64,000 bases of DNA from Nyssa sinensis. Its lineage: Eukaryota > Streptophyta > Magnoliopsida > Cornales > Nyssaceae. How positions within the stretch are numbered: the stretch's first letter is position 1; each line of letters begins with the position of its first letter. The notes beneath the pieces were generated by a model. The model had not been told where the DNA came from. It made no database searches and saw only the letters and a program-made list of their open reading frames with translations. Both the position numbers and the translations under genes were made by a program. Shown piece by piece: positions 47,218 through 56,189 of the stretch. The stretch covers positions 26,851,097 through 26,915,096 of the forward strand of contig CM018050.1 of assembly GCA_008638375.1 (NCBI GenBank). Reading direction: 5' to 3'.

Positions 47218-50200
47218 CAATTACAGTACACTCGGGACTGTGCAGATCCGGTTTTCACTCACACTCCCGAGGTGGAAGATTGCCCATCCGGCGTTGAAGA
47301 GCCCCTGAGCCCAAGGGGACGTGATAGCCGAGCCAAGCCTGTTGGCGAGCCCATCAAGATATTGGTCAGTTCAGAAGCAGAGGGGCATTATTTGTACATC
47401 GGCCCAGACCTTACGCCCGCCGAGTAGGAAAAGATAGTCAGGTTTCTGAAGAACAACCTCTCTATCTTTGCTTGGGAAACCAGGGACATGGAGGGAATAG
47501 ATCCTAATCTGATAACTCACAAACTGATGGTAGATCCAGATCACCCCCCAATTAGACAGAAGAGAAGACCGATCGCTCCCGAACGGCATCGGGTTATAGA
47601 CGAAGAAGTCCAGAGGCTGCTGGACGCCAGGATGATACGGGAAGTTTTCTATCCCGAGTGGCTAGCCAACACTGTGCTCGTCAAGAAGAAGAACGGCAAG
47701 TGGAGAGTCTGTGTTGACTTTACAGACCTCAACAAAGCATGCCCCAAGGACAGCTTTCCACTGCCGAGAATAGATCAACTGGTTGACGCCACTGCAGGGC
47801 ATGAGCTTATGAGTTTCATGGACGCCTACTCTGGATACAACCAGATCCAGATGTACCCTCCAGATCAGGAAAAGACTGCCTTCATAACCGAAAAAGGACT
47901 CTACTGCTACAGAGTGATGCCTTTCGGTTTGAAGAATGCTGGAGCCACTTACCAACGGTTGGTGAACAAGATGTTCAGCCCACTGCTTGGCAGCACCATG
48001 GAGGTATACATCGACGACATGCTGGTAAAGAGCCTCCAGAAAGGCAGCCACCTCCAGCACTTAGCCCAGACCTTCGATATCCTCAGACAGCACAAGATGA
48101 AGCTCAACCCCTCGAAATGTACCTTCGGAGTTACGAAGGGAAAATTCTTGGGGTACATCGTCTCTCAAAGAGGTATCGAAGCAGATCCCACTCAGATCCA
48201 AGCCCTGATTGGACTGAAGTCGCCAAAGACCAAAAAGGAGATTCAGGCACTGAACGGCAGAGTCGCCGCATTGAGCAGATTTATATCCAAGTCCACCGAT
48301 CGCTGCCTACCTTTCTTTAAAGCTCTAAAGGGCAGCAAGGCTTTGCAATGGACAGAAGAATGCGAGCATTCCTTCCAAGAACTAAAGGAGTACCTAGCCT
48401 CTCCAGAGCTCCTGTCAAAACCTGTACAAGGAGAAAAGCTGCTCCTGTACCTAGCAGTCTTTGAGAACGCGGTCAGTTCCGCACTAATCAGACAGGACAA
48501 AGGAGTACAGAGGCCTATATTCTACGTCAGTAGGGCACTACTTGACACGGAGAAAAGATACCCAGAAGTAGAGAAGCTGGCCTATGCCTTGGTCATATCA
48601 GCCCGGAAGCTTCGACCTTACTTCCAGGCCCATCCAATTGAGATTCCAACTGCCTATCCTCTAAAGTCAATACTGAGGAAACCCGAGGTATCGGGAAGAT
48701 TGGTCAAGTGGTCTGTGGAGCTAGGGGAGTTTGACATAGCATATGTACCCCGAAACTCCATTAAAGGGCAGGCCTTAGCTGACTTTGTAGCCGAGTTCAC
48801 CCCGGCACTGCAGAACGAAGCACAAATCGCCGAAACTACAGGAACCTGGCTGCTGTATATTGATGGATCGTCAACCGATCAAGGATCAGGGGTAGGACTG
48901 GTACTACAGTCCCCTGATGGACTTACATCGAAAAAAGCAGTCAGCCTGGGATTTAGAGCTTCTAATAATGAAGCTGAATATGAGGCTCTAATCTTAGGGA
49001 TGAAGCTTGCCCTGGAATGCGAGGCTCAGAACCTCGATGTCTTCTCTGACTCCCAACTGGTAGTAAGCCAAGTTTTGGGAGAGTTTGCCATTAAGGATGA
49101 CAGGATGCTTCGGTACTCCGAACTGGTGAACCATTTAAAGCATTCTTTCCAAACTTTCACTATCCAGAAGATTGAGAGAAGTCAGAACTGCAGAGCAGAT
49201 GCTCTGGCTAACATGGCCTCCCGCCTCAAGTCTGAAACAGACTCCACCGTTAAAATCTCTTTTCAGCCAGGATCCAGCATTGAGGAAGCATCAGTTGCTC
49301 AAATTGATGAACAGACCCAGAGCTGGATGACCCCAATCCTCCAGTATCTAAGATCCGGGCTCCTCCCAGAGGATAAAAACAAAGCCAGGAGAATCCGAAT
49401 CAGAGCGGCTCGGTACCTGATCCTGAACAACAAACTTTACAGGAGGTCATATTCTCAACCTTTGTTAAAGTGTTTGGCTCCAGACGAGTCACAATATGAT
49501 TTGGCTGAAATTCACGAGGGAATTTGCGGGAATCACAATGGGGGCAGAACTATAGCCCACCGAGCTCTATCACAGGGCTACTACTGGCCCGGCATGCTGA
49601 AACAGGCTAAAGAATATGTTCGGAAGTGTGACAAATGTCAGAGATTCGCCTCGTACCAACACCAGCCTCAGCACGAGCTCATCCCGATTCCTAGTCCTTG
49701 GCCCTTTGCTCAATGGGGAATGGACATTGTGGGCCCGTTACCACGAGCACCTCCAAACAGGAAGTACCTCTTGGTGGCTATCGACTACTTCTCTAAATGG
49801 GCCGAAGCCGAGCCTTTAACGCATATTACAGAAAAGGAAGTCGAAAGCTTCACCTGGAAGAACATTGTCTGCAGGTTTGGCATACCACGTGTAATTATCT
49901 CGGATAATGGGACACAATTTACTGGTAAAGGCTTCAAGGCATTCTGCGAAAATCTCAACATCAGGCAGCACTTTGCCTCTCCAGGCCATCTACAAGCAAA
50001 TGGGCAGGCAGAGGTCACCAACCGAACAATCCTTGATGGGTTAAAGAAAAGGTTGGAACAAGCCAAAGGAAAGTGGGCAGAAGAGCTCCCAGGAGTCCTT
50101 TGGGCCTACCGTACAACCAGAAGAACTCCCACCTCTGAAACACCCTTCTCATTAGCCTATGGGACAGAAGCAGTAATTCTGGTTGAAATCGATATGCCAA

Positions 50201-50559
50201 CTCTGAGGACTGAGGCCTTTGAGCAAGAATCCAATGATCAGCAGCTGATGGAGAACTTGGATTTGCTCGAAGAGAGAAGGGATCAGGCCAGCATCAGGAT
50301 GGAAGCCTACCAACAAAGAATGGTCAATAAATCCAGGATAGGACTCAAGATAGTCAGCTTTCAAGTTGGAGACTTCGTCTTAAGAAGAGTCTTTCAGAAC
50401 ACCAAGGATCCCACCATGGGAAAGTTGTCACCAAATTGGGAAGGCCCCTACAAAGTAACAAAGGTCGTTCGACCTACCACTTACTGGCTTGAAGACACGA
50501 CTGGGAAACCTGTTCCTAGGCCATGGAACGTAGAACACTTGCGGAAGTATTATCAATGA
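47218..50559 (+). CDS. pol: T1 Pol: RT - RNase H - second RNase H - integrase
   Basis: The frame is the gag frame; TAG at 47425 separates ~70 linker codons from the open 1,023 codons starting at 47488. RT (about 40-290 of the open part) shows SFMDAYSGYNQIQMYPPDQE near 110 and the catalytic YIDDML near 174. A gypsy RNase H follows (RPIFYVSRALLDTEKRYPE, KPEVSGRLVKWSVELGEFD). Then comes an archaeal-type RNase H with LLYIDGSSTDQG near 457, NNEAEYEALI near 494 and FSDSQLVVSQV near 518. Integrase has H-H-C-C (EIHEGICGNHNGGR, VRKCDKCQRF), catalytic D-D-E in GMDIVGPLP, SDNGTQF and NGQAEVTNR with 35 residues between the last two, and a C-terminal WEGPYKV. All catalytic residues are present. The stop is at 50557-50559, right before the tandem array. 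Confidence 0.95.
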
Positions 50560-50587
50560 AGATTTTTTTTCTTTTACTTCCTTAAAA

Positions 50588-51202
50588 CTGTTCATCTATT
50601 AATGCACAGGCCTCCAGAGCCTGGTCCATCTATTAATGCACAGGCCTTCAGAGCCTGGTCCATCTATTAATGCACAAGTCTTATGACTTGGTCCATCTAT
50701 TAATGCACAGGCCTTCAGAGCCTAGTCCATCTATTAATGCACAAGTCTTATGACTTGGTCCATCTATTAATGCACAGGCCTTCAGAGCCTGGTCCATCTA
50801 TTAATGTACAGGCCTTCAGAGCCTGGTCTATCTATTAATGCAGAAGTCTTATGACTTGGTCCATCTATTAATGCACAGGCCTTCAGAGCCTGGTCCATCT
50901 ATTAATGTACAGGCCTTCAGAGCCTGGTCCATCTATTTATGCACAAGTCTTATGACTTGGTCCATCTATTAATGCACAGGCCTCCAGAGCCTGGTCCCTC
51001 TATTAATGCACAAGTCTTATGACTTGGTCCATCTATTAATGCACAGGTCTTCAGAGCCTGGTCCATCTATTAATGCACAAGTCTTATGACTTGGTCCATA
51101 TATTAATGCACAGGCCTCCAGAGCCTGGTCCATATATAAATGCACAGGCCTCCAGAGCCTGGTCTATCTATTAATGCACAGGCCTTCAGAGCCTGGTCCA
51201 TC
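50588..51202 (+). repeat. T1 tandem array: 18 monomers of 33-34 bp, two types, hairpin-forming
   Basis: Units share GGTCCATCTATTAATGCACA. Type A (12 units) ends with a CAGGC...GCCTG stem around CTTCAGA or CTCCAGA. Type B (6 units) ends with a CAAGTC...GACTTG stem around TTAT. Order: AABABAABAABABABAAA. The array starts ~30 bp after the pol stop. Confidence 0.95.
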
Positions 51203-51532
51203 TTCAACTAGCGGATTCTGTGATCCAGTCTATCCAAAGGCAGAAGTTTCAAGCATTTGTCAACTAAAGTTTCCTAGAATGGAATACCTCGGATCTGACA
51301 CTTACATCATTTGACTTATCTGTCAAACAAACCAGCACCATGGTTTCAACCAAAGGTGAAGTACTTCGATTCTGGCATTTTTCTAAGTTTTTGATTTATT
51401 TTCAGAACAATCGGCAATGTATTAGAAGGTGCTTAAGTTTCAAAAGAGCACATTCACAGAAAATATCAGATCTGAGAAGAAGAAATTCAACTTTATTGAT
51501 AACTCAAAAGATTTACATCAGTACCAAGACAC
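51203..51532 (+). other. T1 spacer between hairpin array and 12-bp repeats
   Basis: No recognisable coding sequence on either strand. It links the post-pol array to the tail of the second antisense unit. Confidence 0.5.
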
Positions 51533-51619
51533 TACTACAGAAGCTACTACAGAAGCTATTACAGAAGCTACTACAGAAGCTACTACAGAAGCTATTACAG
51601 AAGCTATTACAGAAGCTAC
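51533..51619. repeat. 12-bp tandem repeat, about seven units
   Basis: Units of the type ACAGAAGCTACT/ACAGAAGCTATT. On the minus strand they extend the reading frame of the second antisense ORF with an alternating SFCNSFCSS pattern. Confidence 0.92.
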
Positions 51620-51973
51620 GCTTGGCAACATAATGGCTCTTCTCCTGGGATGATAAAGGGGCACAAGATCCAAAACCTTCAAAACCGCCTTCATCGGCTC
51701 CATTTGAAAGGAAGGAACCCTGAACCCCAGTCTGCATCAAGTAGTGCCCAGGCCATTTCATCATCACTATCACTGGTCCCATGACCAACCGATGATGAGG
51801 GCTCTGAGCCTCAGAAGACTTTTTCGTTCTCCACCTTTGTAATCGGCATAACGCCCCAGCCAATTGAAGCAAGGGTTCCTGCCAAGTCACAAAGGGGAGG
51901 AGGCGGCCCCCGTTCATCTTCATCAGAGCAGTTGTCACTGCCAAGTTATAAGCGGGAGGAGGCAACCCACCTT

Positions 51974-52337
51974 CAATCTTCTTCTTCACACCATTTGTTT
52001 CACCCCAGCCACTTGGAGCAAGGGTCTCTGACAGGGCGTAAGGAAGAGGAGGCAACTCACCTTCGTCTTCATCACCAACGCTCCAGGCCTCGGTTGAATC
52101 AGGGAGGGACCACCACCAGTCGGAGAAATCTCGACTAGATATCGGAGGAAACAAGCAATCTTCTTCTTCACACCATCTGTTTCACCCCAGCCACTTGGAG
52201 CAAGGGTCTCTGACAGGGCGTAAGGAAGAGGAGGCAACTCACCTTCGTCTTCATCACCAACGCTCCAGGCCTCGGTTGAATCAGGGAGGGACCACCACCA
52301 GTCGGAGAAATCTCGACTAGATATCGGAGGAAACAAG
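51974..52337. repeat. 182-bp tandem duplication
   Basis: CAATCTTCTTCTTCACACCA occurs at 51974 and 52156; the copies are nearly identical through TATCGGAGGAAACAAG, with one T/C difference noted near 51994/52176. Because 182 is not a multiple of three, it breaks the minus-strand frame. Confidence 0.95.
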
Positions 52338-52499
52338 AAGACTTGTGCCTCCTTCAATCCTTCCTTGGAGACTGAAAATAAGGGAGGGTTAACTTTTGGC
52401 CACAGTTCAGTTATTCCCAACTCAGGCAAGGAATCATCCATCATCTCCGAACGAGTGGAAGAACTCCGGCAGCATATAAAAACCTCTCTTACAAACAAT

Positions 52500-52700
52500 T
52501 CGGGGAGCAGAAGGGTTGAGCACAACCATATGCCCTCGTTTCCATATATATAGACACTGGAAAACCAAAGGCCACCCAGTTGAACCGTCACAACGGTTAA
52601 GCGAAGTGCTAGCTTCGAAATCCCAAACGGCGAAGGTGCAATAAATGGAGTATTAAACCACATTCTCGGGAGAAACAAAAGGCAGGGCCATACACGTAAT
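52500..52700 (-). promoter_or_regulatory. Likely promoter of the second antisense unit
   Basis: Minus strand: CTATATATATGG near 52550, with CAACGG and CAATAAATG...TTAAACC phrases at 52594-52660 that also occur, in the same order, at 55340-55400 upstream of the first antisense ORF. This is inferred from similarity and the TATA-like element only. Confidence 0.4.
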
Positions 52701-53203
52701 ACACAGGCTTTTAATCTTTCCCATGTATGTGACGTGACGGTTTCTCCATGTCATTAACACTTACAGGACCACGTGTACAACAGAGGTCCATCAACTATGA
52801 CGTTTCTTGATTTCTAACAGATCTGGAGACAGAAGATCTGATCAACCAAACTACAACCGCAAAGATATCCACTTATTATTATGTCCCCGAATTTAGAACG
52901 GTCAGCTTTGAAATACTTCAAAACAGAAGTCTCCAATTACTGGCCTAAGGCAAGTAAAGAAGTTCGGAACACAGCTTCCTGCAGAAGAAAATCTGATCTG
53001 GTATACACTAAACTCCAGAGCAGTGTAACTTGCAACAATTATTACCATCAACTACATGTTAAGGCACTACAGAGCTACATAACTCAAAGATACGCACAAA
53101 TGCTACAGAGCAATATAACCAAAGAGGCGAGCATTAACCAAAAGACTGTTCCATTAAACAAATGTATGTCTCAAGTACATTGAAAAATAACAAAATATGC
53201 ATC
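52701..53203. other. T1 spacer between the two antisense units
   Basis: No recognisable coding sequence. A frame at 52881-53183 on the plus strand is not like any known protein. Sequence such as CAAACTACAACCGCAAAGAT is low in complexity. Confidence 0.5.
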
Positions 53204-55110
53204 CTAAGCCTGATCAGCAGGAACAAGATCAACGACAGGAAAAGGTTCGGCAGGTACAGTATCAACCACTTCAGTCGGTACAACCACTTCCGTGGGATCG
53301 GCCGGGAGGACATCAGCCACTTCGTCCTGGTTGACCTCTGGAGGTTCAGACCCAGGCGGCACAATAAAGGAGACATCTAGATCGGGAAACTTGGCAAGAA
53401 GCCGAGAGCGGAAGTTATTAAACCCAAACGTAATCAAGCGATGGGCCATTCCTTCCAGCTTCGACCTCATCTCATCCTCATTGTCCATCAGTGCCTGCTC
53501 CACGGCTTCATCGAGCTGTCACGGTGCTGGTACCGCAAGCTGTTCATCTCCACCTGCAACCTCCTCGCCCGCTCAACGGCAAGGTTCCTCTCCGACTCCA
53601 TCACAGTCAAGGAGTTCTGATACTCCTTCAACTTCTCCGCAGAGTCATGAGCCTCCGACCGAGCAGTACCCAACTGGAGTCCCAGTTCGTCCAGATTGGC
53701 CCTAAGTTGGTCGAGCTCCTCCACAGATGGAGAAACCTCCACCAAAGCAGAAAGGGTATGCAAGGTCTGCATAACACAAAGAAAACGATTCAAACACTAG
53801 TAGAAACGCTTAAAGGTAAGGAAAATATGGTCCTAACGAGCTCACCTTAACCTGAAGAGCGGTCAAGTCAGCAAGAAGCTTCCCAGACGCTTGAGGCTTA
53901 ATTTTAACTGAGCCTTTGGCCCAGAACTCACTCAGAATCTTCTTGGCTCCCTGACCAGCAACGTCAGGAGCCACCGATGATGATGCCTCCTTACCCGCTC
54001 GACGAGACGGGATTGGAGGAACCACCGTGATAGGGACGGGAGCCTCTTCCTCCCTCTCAGCAGGCCCGGGAGATGAAGAAATCAGCCTCCGTTTCTTCGG
54101 AACGGGAGGGACCACTGGAGAAGAAGCCTCCCCCACCGCAGGCGGTGATGGCCCGGACTCCCACTGAGCCATCACATTATCAGCAATCTCCTCGACACTA
54201 CCCTTGGCAGCCATTAATTTATCAGGGTTGACAATGGAAGAATGATCCCTAATGCTGGGCTTCAAAAGCTTCTTATACTGCTTCTGAATCGCGGGAGAGA
54301 AATCTGGTCTCTTCCACGCACTCTTAACTGCAAAGCAAACACAGAAATTGATCAGTTCAACAAATTGGCAAACAAAACAGAGTCAACGCAGCCACGGAAA
54401 AGTTAAACCTCACCCCTTGGCCCAGTGGTTCGAGGGAATGTGGAAGGTTGACCCTCGAAGTTCTTGAATTCCCATCCTCCTTTAATAAAGAAGTACCATT
54501 TCTTCCAGGTCTTGTTGGAGGAGGGCACAGAAGTAAGGGGTCTGAACCCACTATCAAAAGACATGTAATAAAGGCCTTCCGCCTTTTGAAGTTTTAGATC
54601 CATATTGCTACGGATCAGGTCAAGGGACACCTCGACATTATTCATATGCCCTAATACGATAAAGCTCAACAGATGTCTCCAACTGTTAAGGTTCAGGTCT
54701 GCGGGGCACAGATCAAACCAACAAAAGAATTGTTTTATTATATCAGGAAAGGGGAGTGTAAGACCCAGTTCAAACCAGGCCAGATAGGCACAGATTTCTC
54801 CATCTCTAACATCGCCCGGGCGATCTTGAGAATCTGGGACCCTGAAAGCGACATTTTTGGGAAGTTTGAACTTCGCCCATAACTCCTTCAGCATACTTTC
54901 AGTAATTACACTCTCACCCTCTTCTCTGCGACCAGACCGACCAGAGGTCTCGCCAGCCCTGTTCGAGGGATCATCAAAAGCATCGACAATCTTGACCCCC
55001 CGACTAGAGGGAGGAACTACCATTCTATTTTCGTCAACATTCACTAATTGCATTTGAGGATCAGTCTCAGAAGGACTTCCCAAACCAGAGTGTGATTCTA
55101 AGCCAGACAT
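53204..55110 (-). CDS. T1 antisense ORF (Transposase_28-like), three exons
   Basis: Exon 1, 55110-54414, starts MSGLESHSGLGSPSETDPQ and carries EGESVITESMLKELW, DGEICAYLAWFELGLTLPFP, LNLNSWRHLLSFIVLGH and KTWKKWYFFIKGGWEF. This resembles the Pfam 'putative gypsy type transposon' family (Transposase_28). An 86-bp intron (54413-54328, GTGAGG...TTTGCAG) joins in phase to exon 2, 54327-53846, with KSAWKRPDFSPAIQKQYKKL and a proline/serine-rich part. A 79-bp intron (53845-53767) leads to exon 3, a coiled-coil-like segment (VEELDQLRANLDELGLQLGT, LAVERARRLQVEMNSL). Near 53520 the frame breaks; the next frame ends VPADQA at 53204. The role in Tat elements is unknown. The ATG at 55110 was chosen for context and homology. 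Confidence 0.75.
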
Positions 55111-55279
55111 GGCGAACAAGAGAAAGAGATGAAACAAACAAGAAGGAATGAAGAAAGGGACTAAAAGTCGAACCTGAGACCAAGAAAGAGTTATGAACAC
55201 CGGGGATCCTCCAAAACTTCAAGATATGTCGAATGGCGGTCTGGTACTGTAGAAGTAAATGCAGAAGAAAGGTATGAAA

Positions 55280-55440
55280 GACTTTTCCCTCTCTCTATAT
55301 ACACATTCGAAATATGAGCCTTCCAAGACGAGCCGACACAACGGTTGAAAGTAATGATGAGTTCTCGAGTATCGGCTGCGCAATAAATGACGCGTTAAAC
55401 CGGCGTCTTGAGAAATGGGAAGGCAAAACGTATGACTCTT
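55280..55440 (-). promoter_or_regulatory. Likely promoter of the T1 antisense ORF
   Basis: On the minus strand a TATA-like GTATATAGAGAG lies near 55300, about 190 bp before the ATG. The upstream block resembles the one at 52560-52690. Position just inside the 3' LTR suits an opposing promoter. Inferred from sequence only. Confidence 0.4.
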
Positions 55441-55488
55441 CACAAAACCCTCAACCCTAGTTAAAACCCTAGCTTTTGACAAGGGCTC

Positions 55489-55506
55489 GGGGGGGGGGGG
55501 GGGGAG
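55489..55506 (+). other. T1 polypurine tract with 16 consecutive G
   Basis: AAGGGCTC is followed by G16 and AG, then TAGC and the 3' LTR. It would prime plus-strand DNA synthesis. Confidence 0.8.
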
Positions 55507-55510
55507 TAGC

Positions 55511-56184
55511 TGATATACCATAAACAGACACACCAATCAGTTTGAGACACGTGTGCCTATCAGATTAACAAATCTCGATCCTACAGAGCTCATATATTTC
55601 GGTCATACAGAACAGCTACAAGCCTTCGGGGTATTCTCATATATGTCTATCATACAGAGCAGCCATAAGCCTTCGGGGCATTCTTATTTATATATCATTC
55701 AGAACCGATGAACTCGGTCATACAGTACAGATGAAGCATTCAGGATATTCTCATGTACATCGTCCAGACCTCCTGTTCTGGACAGTATTTATTCGACACT
55801 GCATATATGGTTTCCTTAACAGCCGTTAAGCGGGGAATAAGGAAACAGCCTTCAACACGGAAACTACTATCTATGGTTATCTCCATCTACGATTCAATGC
55901 TCCACAAGGTAACTGCAAATCTCTGATGATCAAATCCCGATATTCGTAGCGGCAAAACCTAATCAAAATTAGGAGAACCACGGCTTATATATTAAACCCT
56001 AGAGGTACGCTTTGGATTCTTATGCTCATTCTTTGACTTTCAATACAGTCTTTCAATTCCCTTACTTACTTAAGCATCGGAGCGGCTACCGCCGGAGCCA
56101 ATCCGGTGGTCCTCTGATCATCTTTCTGAGTGTTCTACAGGTCACGGAGCCCTCACGTGTTGCGAGTCAAAAAGTGCAGCATCA
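55511..56184 (+). mobile_element. T1 3' LTR
   Basis: 674 bp, two differences from the 5' LTR. It ends GCAGCATCA and is followed by GTATC, the target duplication. Confidence 0.95.
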
Positions 56185-56189
56185 GTATC

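Larger units (their letters stand above)
51513..52445 (-). pseudogene. T1 second antisense ORF, unknown function, split by a duplication
   Basis: From ATG at 52445 the minus strand reads MMDDSLPELGITELWPKVNP, then FPPISSRDFSDWWWSLPDS and WSVGDEDEGELPPLPYALSE. A 182-bp tandem duplication (51974-52155 and 52156-52337) shifts the frame, so this start stops at 51986. The frame continues in the second copy as GGLPPPAYNLAVTTALMK and on to the 12-bp repeats. I recognise no domain. Upstream, the minus strand has TATA-like CTATATATATGG near 52550, and the DNA at 52560-52690 resembles that upstream of the first antisense ORF. No counterpart is present in T2. It may be a captured or duplicated unit; its being a real gene is uncertain. 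Confidence 0.45.
44103..56184 (+). mobile_element. T1: young full-length Tat-type Ty3/gypsy retrotransposon
   Basis: A 12,082-bp element with GTATC on both sides (44098-44102 and 56185-56189). It has equal 674-bp LTRs, a PBS, gag-pro-pol in one frame, an array of ~34-bp units, two antisense units, and a purine tract before the 3' LTR. The Tat lineage is indicated by the double RNase H and by the antisense Transposase_28-like ORF. Only two LTR differences were seen (G/A near 44539/55947 and T/C near 44693/56101), pointing to insertion within a few hundred thousand years at common plant rates. Despite its youth, the polyprotein frame has three TAG stops. Confidence 0.95.

Noticed and set aside
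50588..51202. CRISPR-like look of the T1 array
   Set aside because: Units are contiguous with no unique spacers, in a plant retrotransposon, and no cas genes exist here.
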